Shown: positions 11,677 through 24,603, counted from the first letter of the stretch. The stretch is DNA of 64,000 bases from Cerrena zonata (GCA_038087015.1 JASBNA010000003.1:620001-684000); one strand, 5' to 3'. Numbers and translations: made by a program. The notes: a model not told the origin generated them from the sequence alone.

Positions 11677-13456
11677 CTAAGCTCCTACGGCGCTCCCATC
11701 AGTTTTCAAGGGCGGCAAGACCCAGAACGACAAGTCCGAGTCCGGCGGCAGGTTACCAACAAGCGCGTATTGAATGGCAAGGTTGTTGAACGCCGTTGGG
11801 TGAGATGGACATGGTGGGAGGGCCGAGGATGTCAAGATAGGCGCTGCATTAGGTGAGTGGAGGACCCGGACGTAGAAAATAGAAAGAGCAGTATGGAACA
11901 AGGACCAAGGGAAAGAGGATGGACGGACGGGGTAAGGTGTATACGTCATTTGAAATCGTAGGAACGTGAGATAGATTAGGATGCGTGGTGCGGCCGGAAA
12001 TGAGGATGGTTGGACGTGTTGGATGGGGTTGATTGGGTTGGGGGATGCGGACGGAGGTAGAGATAGAGATGAGAGGTGGGAATCAGCACTTTGGAGATTG
12101 GATATGAACTATCGGAGAACTCACCGATACGAGATATGCATGGGTATTGAGATGTCAGTTTGTATGATGGGAGACTAGTGGAGGAAAGACAGCAAGTCAG
12201 TTACGGGAAATGAAAGGTTAACGGTTATCAATGTGTCATTAGCCCGGCCAACGAACTCAAATGTAGGGGAGATAACGAAGGCACAGCCTGGACTAAGGGA
12301 CCCAACGAGTAGAGATAGGGGACACTGGGATAACGGTTAGGAAGAAAGTTCGGAGGTTGGATGAATGAGTAACAATCGGAATTGGGTGAGTAAGGGAAGG
12401 ATCAGGGGCATCGGAGATGTGGACACGGAAAAAATGGGGTTAAGCGGAAGATGATATGAAACACCGAAGACGGACAGAAGGACGTAACTTACTTGTCAAC
12501 ATACTCGCTGAAGCGGTTGGCGATAAGCAGGAGGTTAGGAAGCCGGCCGCTTGACCAGTTCTCACGCAGCAGGTTTTCGTACAAGTGCAGGTCGCAGTGT
12601 GGCATGTATGCAATCGTTGGTTTGTGGAGCTCGTAAGCGGCATTCTGTTGATGGAGGAGGAGGAGTGAGTATAGAAATTACGATTACACGATAGCGAAAG
12701 ACCATATGAAACGAATGCGCGTAGACGAGGGTTGGTGGATGATTGTATGCGCTCGTGACCTTGATGAGAACGAGAAAAGAGGCAGGAGACATACGTACTT
12801 TGTTTTCAGTCAACTTGCGTATGTGCAAGATCTCCAAAAGTCGATCATCCTCCTCGGAAAAAACTGGATCATATGCTGATATCTTTGAACAGTCCTGTGA
12901 TGATGACAATAAATGGAAACCGAACAGAAAACGAAACGAATTCAAAAAGGTGTCAGAGATACTGCGCTTTTTCACGTGGATTCGTGAGTTCCGTTAACCC
13001 TAGGTTGACACGAGAACCCAACGAGAATCCACAATCGGAAGAAGATAACGCACCAAAGAAAGATCGTCACAGAGTTCGAGGAGGTAAGCTAACTGGGCGC
13101 GAGGATCACGGCTACTTGCGGGACTACCCAGTCCTAAGCAAAGCACCTCAGGAGAGGAAGCCGAGAAGAGTTTTGATGAAGATTCTCGTATTAGGTCTAA
13201 AACATGCAGGGGAGCATGAGTTAGGAACCAAGTTCATGTGCTTGGGACAAATATGAACGCATATTACTGACCCTTGGATTCTCTTAGCCAATCGCTTGCA
13301 CCTTGAACCAGTTCTTGTCTCGTTCGAGTAAATGTCTCTGAGAGAAGGTATTTGAGCTACTGGACCATTCTTCCTATTTTTGCGGTTCTTGCGAGGTCGA
13401 GCGGGTTGAAACCCTGACGCATAGTCGAATGACGTCGTATCATTGTGAGTACTCAT
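11677..13456 (-). CDS. SRR1-domain protein, frameshifted in exon 1
   Basis: Six minus-strand exons: 13272-13456, 13054-13196, 12799-12894, 12493-12644, 12125-12174 and 11677-11843. The product (about 263 residues after correcting one base) has the SRR1 core: VLCLGLGSPASS and RAQLAYLLELCDDL (about 85-115), YDPVFSEEDDRLLE (about 120-135), TIAYMPHCDLHLYENLL and NLLLIANRF (about 155-190), then ALPPCPSHPTAFNNLAIQY near the end. SRR1 proteins are named from a plant red-light and clock mutant; in yeasts the family is linked to transcription and haem-related regulation, so the role here is not defined. Exon 1 contains one base too many at 13330-13332: the N-terminal frame reads into GPVAQIPSLRDI, while the next, family-like RQELVQGASDWLRESK lies in the +1 frame, and only removal of one base makes the exon 1/2 splice phase fit. 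Confidence 0.85.
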
Positions 13457-14256
13457 GACACTGAGGCTAGTGTTACCGAGAAGATGTGTGGAGGCGTCGA
13501 TAAGCTAAAGATGAACATGACTTCCCAAGCGAACAGAGAGTTATTGTTGCTGGAGTCACTGGGACATGGCAGCTGTTGGAAAGATTCCTTAGTTGTGGTG
13601 GTCAGTGGTATAATTTTGAGTGATCGACGATCGCATTCAATCATTGCTTTATCCGGGAAATCCCCATTGATCAAGTTCATCCACTGTCCCTAGTGCACAA
13701 CAAGGCCCACAATCATTTCTGAGACTTCGAGACAATACGAGACGTTCATTGTGAGTACGTCAATGCGACTGCCGCAATTTCACAGAATCTCAAGGGAAGC
13801 TTATGGGTTTATGTCACGGTCTCAGAAACCTCTGTGACAAATTGCAAGGTCCACGAAAAAAGTGCTACGATTAGTCCACTGATTGCCTCATTCATATAAC
13901 TTTCTATCGTGAGTCAACATGACTCCAACACGTTTGCTTGAAATAGGTTTGGTACCCTTCCTGAATGTTGTTGTTCCATCAGTAGTCGGAGTGAAAGTCT
14001 GAATATGATACACAATATTGGCCAATAGGAGCGATGATTAGATGACAAGATTCACAGAAAGCCTCGCGTCGGACATGAGTTCAATTTAGACTCGAGGGAT
14101 GTCCATGATCACGCGATACCAAACGTCTGTACGATTGCGTCAAGAGCGTACTGCCTCCGTCGAAGTTCAGTATTTGGATTTCTCGGTGGTTCTTGGCGTA
14201 AGTGACGAGTTCTATTGATACAAAGGATTGGTTATCTTCAGCTGCAGTACACCCAG
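13457..14256. other. Intergenic region, no gene seen
   Basis: 0.8 kb between the start of the SRR1-like gene and the stop of the MCT-1 gene, both on the minus strand. It probably holds the SRR1 promoter and the MCT-1 3' UTR. Short frames on both strands show no protein-like features. Confidence 0.5.
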
Positions 14257-15026
14257 TTATATCTTCTCCACCGCCCAAAGGTCGTCCCCAAGATACGTAA
14301 CAGTCTCTACGCCGATACCCTTATTAATCTTCTTCATGTCTTCGGTACTCATCTTGGTAATGCCAACACCCACGGCGTGCTCTTTGCCCTCTGCATGGAT
14401 CGCAACAGGTTGCCCGGCAGGCAGAGCAGCATCAGCAGGAGGCAAGTAGCCCCCGGCGGAGGTCATTCCAGGGCACATCATGTGTGCACCTGCAAGCAAA
14501 AATCGGATGGCACCCCGGTCTACCCTGACCATAGGTAGAATGAAAGGGTCTAGATTGGGGATGAATGAGTTGAGAAGACCGTTGAGTATAAATGAATGCG
14601 AGACAAGGCTCGAGATCATGTTTACGTACATTTATGTAGCAATCGCAAAATGGGATAGAACGGACTATCAAAGTGTTGGAAAAAGAGAGGTTCGCCGTGC
14701 AACGAGTAGATGGAGATGTGATCTCTACTGTCATGGAAAGCGATCAAAGCGGTGAGACGATGGGATGTTCAGGCGGGCAGGTGAAACAGTAACAGAGTTT
14801 GACAGACCATTTAACGAGGGTAATGGACTCTTTTTTTGGCCAAATTTGTTCGAAAGTTTCTGTATCTATCTTCCATTGAGACAGAATGGCAGCTCGAATT
14901 GATCGCTGGACGGAGGACTTGACGCTGGTCTGGCCAGAGATATCGGTTGCGGGGATGAATCTAAGCGGGCAAGATATGAGTTTGAGAGAGTGTGTCTGCA
15001 CGGATCGCGACAGACTTTTTGAACAT
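14257..15026 (-). CDS. TMA20: MCT-1/Tma20 translation factor with PUA domain
   Basis: Four minus-strand exons: 15016-15026 (only 11 bases), 14808-14960, 14630-14727 and 14257-14549, giving 184 residues against 181 for human MCTS1. MCT-1/Tma20 pairs with DENR/Tma22 and acts on 40S subunits in re-initiation and recycling. The N-terminus MFKKF matches the family, followed by IWPKKESITLVKC and ISIYSLHGEPLFFQ (about 45-80), and the hinge YPFILPMVRVDRGAIRFLL. The PUA domain (about 95-180) contains GAHMMCPGMTS, HAEGKEHAVGVG and MSTEDMKKINKGIGVE. The tiny first exon was chosen because it supplies the conserved MFKK start and the right phase; its donor GTCTGT is unusual after the GT. The gene is divergent from the F-box gene, 385 bases away. 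Confidence 0.95.
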
Positions 15027-15411
15027 GATGGCCTGAGATGGCGGAGGAAGAGAGAGACTTTGGGCTGCCGCTTTGGATGGCAATGGCCCAGGAGCGACTT
15101 GCCGCAATATCCAAGGCAGCAGGCGCGTATCGTGATCCTAAACTTTATTCGAGCGCTGTAGACATGCCCGGCCGGACTCAAACTCGCTACTTACCGCCTC
15201 CCCCTGAACACTTTCCCTCTCGTCCAGCAGAACCCAAGGTCCCCTATTTACAGGTCTTACAGCAACACACACCTTCCTTTCTGTCAGTATACAGTCGGTT
15301 TCATCCTAATTCCCAGACACTGACACCAATACTTGCCACTTACAGGGTCTTTCACTTTCCGGAAACCACGCAGCTAGTACCTTACCGGCTCTCTTATAAT
15401 TGTCCGACATA
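15027..15411. promoter_or_regulatory. Shared divergent promoter of MCT-1 and F-box genes
   Basis: 385 bases separate the two start codons. A 124-codon plus-strand frame starts at 15038 and covers this region, but it begins only 11 bases from the MCT-1 start codon on the other strand and has no family resemblance, so I treat the stretch as promoter. Confidence 0.5.
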
Positions 15412-18048
15412 ATGACAAGTACCCGAAAGAAAGCCAGAATTAACTACACTGAATGGTCTTCCTCCTCCGAGGAAGAAGAGTTCCAGCCGTACGAGCCACC
15501 GCAACCCGTCCGCGCACCCAATCGGAGAAGAAAGGCAACTCTCGCTGGGCTGCCCAGCTTACCAGTTGATTTATTACACGAGGTGAGCCCGATTTCCATC
15601 AAGCTCTTCCAAAGAACATTGATGTGCAAACGTTCCCCATTCAGATATTCTCGCATCTCGATCCAGTAGACTTGCTGCATCTCGCCAGATCGACCAAGAC
15701 ATTCCGGTCCTTCCTACTCAACAAAAACGCCATTGGCATCTGGAAGAGCGCTCGAGAACACATTGAAGGACTCCCTCCATGTCCTCCGTATCTTAGCGAA
15801 CCTGCCTACGCCAATCTGGCATTTAGCCCGTATTGTCATGTGGGTGCCTTCTCCCTTTAATACAGAGACTTTCCAAATTCAAATCAAGTACTGACGGAAC
15901 ATGTAGGAGTGTCTCACGGGCAATATACAGAATGTCATGTGGACGTTCAATGTTCGATATTGTAACAGATGTAAGAATAGATTGTAAGTGTCTTTCCCAT
16001 TCGTCCTGAACATAGACTCATTCCTTCCGCCTCAGAACCGTGGATTCATATATGCTAGGCGGAAGGGGAGGATATGCAGCAGGCTTGACTGCGGACATGT
16101 TCTGCTCTACACCTGGTGGTAAGCGCATACAACCACCTCTCTGAACACACGTTGATGCTGACGTCTGGTTGCATCAGAACGGAGGCGTGTAATATACCAC
16201 AAACCTGAAGTTGAAGATATCTGGCAGAAATGGCTTGCTCTACCAGATACCGAAACAGCCCGCACAAGTTTTATGGAAGAACGTCAACGGCTTGTGGAGC
16301 AAATAGAAATCGTGAGTTAATCCGCCCGGACGTACATCTAGTGCGAAACCTTACTCCTGACCAGCATGCGAATCTATGTGTCAAGTGGCACGAGGCTAGG
16401 AAGCATTCGCGTAACGAAGAGTTGCAACAAATGAAGCAAGCCAAAGTCGAAGCGTAGGTTTCTATCATCTCGATGCTCCAATCCACGTACTGAAATGTCT
16501 ATTTTAGTGTGGCCGAGAAATTGACCGCTCTCGGTTGGGGCGAAGAGGTGGAGTCTATGAAACCACATTATCATGGCCTTTCCGATCACAGCCTTGTTCG
16601 CGGAGTGAAACGCATAAACGACAAGAGTAAGTTGTCTTTACTCACACGCAATAATCACGCCTTGCTAATATGATTATTGTCTAGCATGGCAAAGTATTGA
16701 ATCCGGCATGGTCTCTTTCATGAAGAAATGTCGCAAAGACCGGCTCGTGGCTGCACGACGGAAGGAATTGTCTACTCGCCTCGTGTGGCTCAAAGAAGTG
16801 GTCAAAGCAGTTTCGCCTGCCCTACGAACGAGCGAGTCAGACTATGGTCCCTCGTTCGTAGATATAGCTCTCTTACCGGAGATACGAGACATAGCAGAAC
16901 TTCCAAGTTCTAAAACCGTCACAAAAGAAATGTTCGTTGCACTCGGTGAAAAACTCCCAGAGTTGACTCAACGTTGGATGTTGAACGCCGAGGAACGTCT
17001 TGAACAAATCGCTCGTGAAGGTCTCCCTTCAGTATCCTACGAGATTACACCTCTCATTCTGGCTTGCACATTCTTCGACTGTATGGCATGTAAGAAACGG
17101 GACATGCAGTACCGTTCTGTTATCGGCCACGATTGCCTGCACCAACGGTACTACAGCTATTGTCGCGACGATGATGTCTCCTACTTCTACCAGGATATCG
17201 CAATGGCTACGGACCATTGTCGTCCCTGGTCATGTCAAAACCTGACTATCGGCAGAGCAACAAAACGTGCCCAAGCTGTTATCAAAGCGTGTGGACTGGA
17301 TCCGTTGAAGGCTACTCATACGGAACTGAAGGAGCTTTCCCCTCGGCTCTTGTGTAAAACCTGCAGCCGACCCGGTGTACGGATGGTCATGCCTTGGCGC
17401 ACTGCTGTGAGTACTATATTGTTTTCTGTTTTTTTTCCGCATCAACTTAGGAGGTCTCCATTGTGACATAGGTGGACCACGCTCGGACGGCGCATAGCGG
17501 GATCGAACAAGAGGAAGCAGAGTGGGAATTGGTCGGTGATAAAGAGGCGGAAGTCGTTCGTGAAATGGAGGGACTTCACACGGAAGCTCTCTATGACGAC
17601 TACTACCCCCATGTTTTATGGTCGTGTGCCCGCTGTACCATCAATCTCACTCGAAATCTACTCTTGAACCAATTGTTGGAGCATTTACGCCGATCGTACG
17701 TCTGCCCTTGTCATTCTCACTTAATATCGCGATTATTGACTCCGCTTTTTTTCTTTCTTCAGACATGGGATCACGAATCCGACCCTTCAATCTAAAGACC
17801 TATACCCTTCAAGCGACTCTCCAGACCTTATCATTCGACCCGTTATGGTTCTCTCCGACAAAATTACCATCACCGATCTTACCGACGCGGAACTCAGTGC
17901 TTTCACAAAGGGCGGGGGCGGCATCTATGACTTCAAAGAGCTTGATATTCAAGACCCCATACTAACAAACAACGTGGATATTCCCAGACTTCTCAAAGAA
18001 CTTTTCTCCTGGCCTTCTTCTTCCACTTCCGCTCTCGCCGCCCCATAG
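15412..18048 (+). CDS. F-box protein, 699 aa
   Basis: Ten exons (15412-15582, 15645-15839, 15907-15983, 16036-16118, 16178-16311, 16365-16453, 16508-16626, 16685-17406, 17472-17695, 17763-18048) join in frame. The N-terminus has an acidic WSSSSEEEEFQPYE patch, then an F-box at about residues 45-95: LPSLPVDLLHEIFSHLDPVD, then LLHLARSTKTFRSFLLNKNA, then IWKSAREH. The region after it has cysteine pairs typical of the zinc-binding inserts of mushroom F-box proteins (MWTFNVRYCNRC, and later FFDCMACKKRDMQY and LLCKTCSRPG). F-box proteins usually bring substrates to SCF ubiquitin ligases through Skp1; the substrate is unknown. Agaricomycetes have large families with this layout. No paralogue is present in the window. 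Confidence 0.88.
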
Positions 18049-18497
18049 ACGAATATGTTCATATTATATATTTATCATGCTTTGTTTTTCTTTCTATTTA
18101 CACTGTCCTTCTTTCCTATTGCTGTCATCTTCCTCCTCCGCTTACTTGCCACAACTATAATTCACACTACATTACTTCAATCCTATTTCAGAACAATTTC
18201 TAATCACCATAGTAAATACATTATTGCTCTCTGTATTCCGGACCTAAGTACGCTAATGTTACATTTCGAGAATATTGCTGCAGACTGGAGGAAGGGTTGG
18301 GTACGATTGAACGCGATAGCAAGATAAAGAAAAGGAAGAGAGAGGAATAATATGGAGAGACTATGTCGTCAAAAATGTCAACAAACTACAAGCTATAAGG
18401 GGAAAAGCTGCTGTAAGCGAGGGCTAGAGCATACATACAATTTATACGCAAGAGTGTGCGGAGAAAGATCAAGGAGTAACCCGCGATGATGAATACT
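18049..18497. other. Convergent intergenic region between F-box and CRM1
   Basis: 449 bases between two stop codons that face each other. The plus-strand side is T-rich just after the F-box stop (TTATATATTTATCATGC), as expected of a 3' UTR. No RNA gene was recognised. Confidence 0.5.
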
Positions 18498-21400
18498 CTA
18501 GATGTCCTCGTCTCTGTCTTCCAGCTGCGAAGGCTTGAGCATACCAGGGATACGCATGGCAGCTTGTCGCTCTTCGTCGGCCTTGCGAGCGGCCTCTGCC
18601 TCCTTCTCCTCGAGATACAACTCGGCGTTGTCGCCAGAGAACTCTTTGAGTTGAACGAGGAAGTCTCGGAGAGATTGCTTGAAGCGATTGATATCGTTGT
18701 GGTATTCTCCGAGGGCAAGGACGAATTGCTGGACTTGTGCACTGGGGAGGAAAGGGGTCATCGTCAATAAATAATGAACGGAGATAATGAAACTCGGTAT
18801 ACATACGTCGAGATATGAGGGAAAGCACTTTTAAGGAGGTTCGCGGTGAACTCGCGAAGGAAGACAGCATTGCTGATATTAGGATCAGGTACTGCCGAAG
18901 GGTCGAACAGAGGTACAGAGATCTGGTTCGCCTCGACAAGCTGGAACATCCGAGCAAGGAGCATGCTTTGTAGTTTGAAACCACTCTTGTGATCGGTATC
19001 CGTGAGAACGAAGAAGATATCCTGCATGATGCTGAGGAAGTATTGCTGGAAGAACGAGTTTGCTACTGATGCCTCTGCTCCCGAGAAGTTGTTGACAACC
19101 TCGAGACACACTATGTGACAAACGTTAACAAGGAATCTGTGGGGGGAAAGGTGATTATAGACATACGGTTCAATCCTGTTTCCGCAATATCACGCATCGT
19201 GTGCTTGATAGCCCAAATAATACTATCCATGAATAGCTTGAACTGATTCGGCGGAATACCCAGAAGCGCTGTGATGACGAAAATTGAATATACAAACGAA
19301 AAAATATAGCAGGCGTCATAACATACCGGGGAAACAGTTCAAGTTGATCGCTCTCAGAAGCTTGAAAAACCCTACACGATGTTCAGGGAACTCAGCAAAG
19401 TCTTGGTTGATCATGTTCAGCGTGGGCTCAAACACGGCATCCAACACAGCAGGTATTTGTGGTGTCAACATAGGCTAACAGACGGTGAATAACAACCGGA
19501 GCATCGTTCGTAGAAGTGCACTTACCCCGAGTCGACCGGTGATGGTGGCCATGACGTTAAGTACCTCTGCATCACGAGCAGCTGGTACGTTGCGGTTATA
19601 GTCGCCGAGAATAGCGTCGAGCAGAGGTGGCATGAAAGAACTATTGATGTTCTCGAGGTCCTCTGTCTTGCGGATGAAAGTCTCCATCAACTTGAGAACT
19701 TCCTTCTTGATAGTCCTTAGTTGTCGAACTTTCGGTGTCTTTGTCGCAATAAGACCTGAGGGGATATCAGAATCAGAGGAAAACACGTTATAGTTATGAA
19801 TAGCTGACCCTCCCGTGCCACGGACTCGCTAATGATACCACTAACGGCTTTGTACAAGCCAAGCATGTCCAAAAAGACGCGTCCAATCTGCGGTAGGTAG
19901 AAGCTACCTATCGACGTACACGCCGCGACGTTGGTCTTCAAGACATTACCAAGGACCTTAATGTTTTCAATGTTGCTAAGAACGTCAACACTTTGAACGG
20001 CTTGCGCCATCAACGAATCCCACTTCAAGGAGCAAAGTTAGTTCGGAATCCATATCATCAAAGGCAAGTTCTTACAGCATTATTAGGAAGCTCCATAAGC
20101 TTCGCAATGAGCCGCTCTTGTTGAGGCTTATTCGGTTGCGCAGAAATCATGTATCCAACAGCCTCGTAAAAGGTGTGGACCTGTGCATGCTCTCAGTATA
20201 CAATCACCCAATCACAAAGACGAAACAACGTACCTGCTGTGGAGAAAGATCGATAGTGATTCTATGCAACGACCGCAGAATCTCATCAACAAATGGTTCT
20301 TGCTCTCCCGACTGTTGCATGACAAAATGTCTTCTGCACTTCTGCGCAATCTTGATGAAAGTGTCGCAAGCCATGTCCTGTACACCTATACACACCGCGT
20401 TCCGGCAACGTTAATCTCGTATGTTCGCGAATGGGGGGGGGTCATATGGGTTATGGGGTTTAATAATTGATTCAATTGAATTATAGGGCATAGCGGGGGC
20501 AACTGCCACGAAAGAAAGAAAGGATACAGGCAAGAAATAAAAGTAATAGGTCAAGATGGACTTACCCTCGTGTGTCTCGTGCATAAACTCGAATAGCTTA
20601 TTAACAACAGTCTTGAGGAACTTCCAATGCGCTTTGAGGAACCTAGGGTACTGTCCGACGATGTACATGATGTCTGAGGCGACAACAGCCTTGTTGTCTT
20701 TCCCTCGTTTGATTTCGCACAGTCCGAGAAGGTCTTTGATGACAGTGACAAGGAATCGCTTCTCCTGTTCCTCATCTGGAAAGACAATCTTAATTAGCGA
20801 AAGAAGAGCGGTTTCGTCATCCAGGTACGTACTCATTGCGCCGGAAATGGAACCAATGGCCCAGCAAAGTGTGTTTAGGTTCTGCCATGACCATTCGGTG
20901 CCATCCACCTGCTTCGCAAGCTTCTCGGTAAGGATCGCCTCAGTATCAGTGACGTCCAAGTGGGTGAGGTAAACCAAAAGTTCACGCATAGACTTGTAGA
21001 GCACAATAGTATCGCTCTCTTTCATAAACTCGCGGACAATCTCGCCTTCCTCGTTCTCTACAATAAGAACTTCCTCAGGCTTGACCATCTTCTCGATGAC
21101 CACGAGACGAAGGTTCGAGAGCACATCACTGTAGATATTCTTCCTGAGGTTCATGCCATTCAACATGCTTGAACCTGAAGAGCCACCAAGACTGAGTCCC
21201 ATAAGAATTCCGCTATCGCCAATTGGCAGCGCTTGGATTTCGTCGTAGAGCTCGGCAACAAGTTTCAGCCAGTATTCCAGACAGATTTTGAAGATTTCTC
21301 TCTCATCGACTTGAGATATCTTGACCATATAAAGGTGAGCATTCAGGAGAACATCACGGTTAGTGTCGTTCTCGACAGCACTGAGATGGTTCGACAAGAA

Positions 21401-22674
21401 GTTCGAGAGGAACAGAGCAATGTTGAGAACAAGTTCTTGTCCAGAGTCGCCTGCATTAGCGTAAGCGGCCGCAATGTTCGTGCTTGGAGGGATCATTCGG
21501 TTGATAGACGTCATAACCATGGCGAAAAGAATGACGAATTTCGGGTCGTATTCGGGGCCAACGTTGAGGGCGGCAATCTCAGCCAGACATTTGAGAGTGA
21601 TATTTCGGAAGTCCGGTGCTTCCAGGAACTGCAAAACGCGTCATGAGTGGTAATAGGGGACCCACAAAGCGTGACACATACCCTATTAAGAAGCAGGTCG
21701 ATAATAGTGGTTTCAAAGATGTAACCCAGAGGGATCCAGTTCAAGAAGCGCAAGAGAGTTTCTAGGGTGGCCTTGATGAGAGTGGTCTTCTGCGCCTCCT
21801 GAAGAATCTCTGAACAAAGCTTGAAGATCTCAGAAAACTCGCCACACATCTGGTTCTTGAGTTTCTTGACCTTGGCCTGGGTCATCTGTTCTGCGGAGTA
21901 GTCAAAGACTTCTTCCGAAAGCAGCTTGAGTATGACCATGTTGTTTTCACAGAGGGAAAGGTTAGTTTTCGAGGATTCGACCAACTCGCTGATAAACATA
22001 GGCCATTTTTGTGGCCAATCTTGTTTCAGGATCTTTGAAAAATATTAGAGTCAATGTGTATACTTGGATAGAGAAACGCGGCGCACTTGAACAAGAGCGA
22101 GATTCAATTTGTTGACATAGGTCTTTTCCCTCCTTAGTGAAGTCTCATCCGACGCGACTTTCACGGTGATCTGCACAATAAAGTTTCGGATACCTGGACC
22201 GGGATAGATCAGCGCAAGCCAGAGGCGTGTTCAAACACGCGCGTACCTAGACGTTGTCCCTCCGGGAGTGTGTTCCATCTCGTGTTGATGAGTTTTTCCA
22301 GAATTTGCAACCCGATGAACTGATTAACTTAAAGTGAGCACCACTTCCGCATCGGATAGCACAATGAAGAGATACCTTTGCCTGTGGAAATGTGGAACGT
22401 TCAAGGATGTCTGGGACTCTTGTCCATGCATCCGGGTTGTCTTGGAATTGGGTAAGTACCTGCTGGGCCATTTGTTGCTGAAAAGAGACAGAAGTTAATG
22501 CGCTACGCGACATGAAAGATCCGAGATCGAGCATACCTCTCGTCCAGCTCCAGAATAGAAGGCCGCTGCGACCTTGTCCATGAGTTGGACATCGAAGTCT
22601 TTGGAGAAATCAAGGAGAGCCTAGTGGTCGTGAGGGGTGGGCGTTGTAAAATAAACGTGTCTACGTACCTCCAT
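18498..22674 (-). CDS. CRM1: Exportin-1 (CRM1), nuclear export receptor
   Basis: Sixteen minus-strand exons: 22669-22674, 22537-22620, 22376-22477, 22247-22319, 22087-22193, 21682-22032, 20833-21628, 20566-20775, 20234-20385, 20076-20180, 19809-20022, 19526-19755, 19327-19474, 19167-19268, 18807-19110 and 18498-18741. They give about 1075 residues, close to the family norm. Exon 1 is only six bases (ATG GAG). CRM1 carries leucine-rich NES cargo out of the nucleus with RanGTP. Hallmarks are [19 protein letters not shown] near the start, [44 protein letters not shown]-like [31 protein letters not shown] near the end and the tail RIPGMLKP. The NES-groove cysteine is present in [12 protein letters not shown], near residue 496 of this model, which predicts leptomycin B sensitivity. 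The 57-base piece 20776-20832 is open in frame but has intron signals at both ends and no counterpart in the family. Confidence 0.97.
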
Positions 22675-23247
22675 AGTGGTTAGAAAGAGAAAACGCCGGT
22701 ACTTGACGGATTCGTCCTTGCGATGAACAGTGAAGAGAAGAGAGATGCTGACTACCACCTGGTGGCACTGTTGGGGTTCAGGGCGAGATTCAAGATCTTG
22801 TCTTATCGCATTACGGCGTCTATCTCTCTTCACGTCATCGAGGTCAACTTTTGCCATTCCGTAATCCCAAGTTCATTGACAAGCTCTCCTTGGCTGCCCC
22901 AACGATGACCAGGCCTCTCCAGCTAATATAATTGCTGCCTTTTACACGTTATCAATCTCGGCGACGAACTTACCGCCTCCCGACTTTCTCAGCTGCTGAT
23001 AATTCTGTCAGGCTGACCAAAGAACGTCGGCGAACTACACATCATGGTTGTCTCATTGGCTATATGTTCATCCGTTGAAAGACACAAGTAACTCTTCTGC
23101 ACATTGACCCTCGGTCCTCTTACAAATGATGCCGAGTACCGTCTGACATCGATCCGCGTGGGTAAGCCTCAGGCCCGACGGTCCCAGACATTTCACGAGT
23201 TAAATACACACCTTTCCGCACACTCTCATCTCACAATAATTACCCTC
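22675..23247. promoter_or_regulatory. Divergent promoter region between CRM1 and the MDR oxidoreductase
   Basis: 573 bases separate the start codons at 22674 (minus) and 23248 (plus). A 54-codon frame runs into the MDR start from upstream but has no resemblance to the family. No clear TATA box or known site stands out. Confidence 0.45.
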
Positions 23248-24603
23248 ATGTCTAATCCCTCCAGCTCCAACTCAATCCCAGATACGCAGAAAGCCTGGCT
23301 TGCAGTCAAGCGTGGAACACCTGCTCAAGCAATCCGCTTTGAAGAAAATGCTCCCGTCTCGGCCAAGCTGAAAAAGGGAGAAGTATTGGTTAAGATTCAA
23401 GCAGCTGCTCTAAACCCTGTGTGAGTTTCCCCCTGGGTTTTTCTTCTTTTGTTCATACTTACTGATATTCGAACGTATCATAGTGATTACAAGGTTCTCG
23501 GTATGCTACCAAACTTCATAGCAAACCGCCCCTATCCTCTGGGAAATGATATCGCCGGAGTTGTTGTGGCTTCAGCCGATAGCAAGTTCACCGTCGGTGA
23601 CGAGGTCTTTGGTACTATATGGGTTCGTAAGTGACTTCCAAACAAACTCGTTATAATACTATATCTCAATTTTCACCAAAGAGGAACAAAGGAAAACCAA
23701 ACAAGGTGCTCTCGCAGAATACGCTCGTATATCTGCAGCGTCCATTGCAAAACGACCAGCCGATATGCCACCTACCGTGGCAGCCGGTATCTCGTTGGTC
23801 GGACTCACTGCTTCTATTGGTTTATTCCAACGTGGCAAGCTGGAACCTGGCCAGAGTGTCTTTATCAATGGAGGTAGCACCGCCGTTGGGCTAGCTGCAA
23901 TCCAATTTGCCAAGGCTATTGGCTGTAAAGTCACTGTCACCGGATCCACTGCCAAAGAGGATAAACTCAAGGCTCTTGGTGCTGATGAAGTAAGTTATTT
24001 TTGTAGCTAATTCCTAAAAGCTTCCAACTCATCCCCCCGCAGTTTATCGACTACACGAAAGGTCCGGTGTACGATACATTAATCGCGAACCCTCCCACAC
24101 CTAAATTCAACGTCATATTCGAAACCGTCGGATCCATCGACCCAAAGCTTTTCGCACTTTCAGAAGCATACCTGGCACCTGGTGGTACCTTTGTGTCCGT
24201 CGGCCCACAACCTGAAGGCAACGGCAAGTTCGGACAAATTGTCAACTTCCTCTGGGCAGTCTTTCGTCCTACTTGGTTAGGGGGTGTGAACCGCAAGTGC
24301 AGGTAAGCACGGGTATTTTCCGTACCTGCTTGGGCTTGAAGCTTATCGAAATGAACAGTATATTCACTGTCGGCGAGCACCCAGAAGAGTTGGCCCGTGT
24401 GGTCAAATTCATTGAAGACAGTAAGATCTACTCTTCGATTTCTACAATGACCGGTTCTAACAATACCTATATCAACAGAGAAATTTACACCCCTCGTCGA
24501 CTCTGTTCATGATTTCGATCAGGTTTTGGCCGCATACGATCGTCTCATGACAAAGAAAGCCACAGGCAAAGTCGTGGTCAAAGTGGATCCCACTGTGGCA
24601 TAA
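23248..24603 (+). CDS. Zinc-independent medium-chain dehydrogenase/reductase (quinone oxidoreductase-like)
   Basis: Six exons (23248-23420, 23484-23626, 23682-23989, 24043-24302, 24359-24420, 24479-24603) give 356 residues. The GroES-like N-terminal half has GEVLVKIQAAALNPVDYKV and NDIAGVVVASADSKFTVGDEVFG. The Rossmann half contains SVFINGGSTAVGLAAIQFAK (about residues 165-185), a glycine-rich NAD(P)H site, then VTVTGSTAKEDKLKALGADE. The C-terminus is YDRLMTKKATGKVVVKVDP, typical of enoyl-reductase/quinone-oxidoreductase members. The catalytic zinc ligands of alcohol dehydrogenases are absent at the usual places (N-P-V-D-Y-K replaces the cysteine region). Substrate is unknown; toxic quinone or aldehyde reduction is the common guess. 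It is divergent from CRM1, which says little about function. Confidence 0.9.

Noticed and set aside
15038..15412. 124-codon plus-strand frame starting MAEEERDFGLPLW
   Set aside because: It lies in the shared promoter of MCT-1 and the F-box gene, begins 11 bases from the MCT-1 start on the other strand, has no family resemblance and ends beside the F-box start.
20776..20832. 19-residue insertion in CRM1 after SGAM
   Set aside because: The DNA starts GTACGT and ends TTCCAG, is 57 bases long and has no counterpart in other CRM1 proteins; it is an intron that happens to be open in frame.
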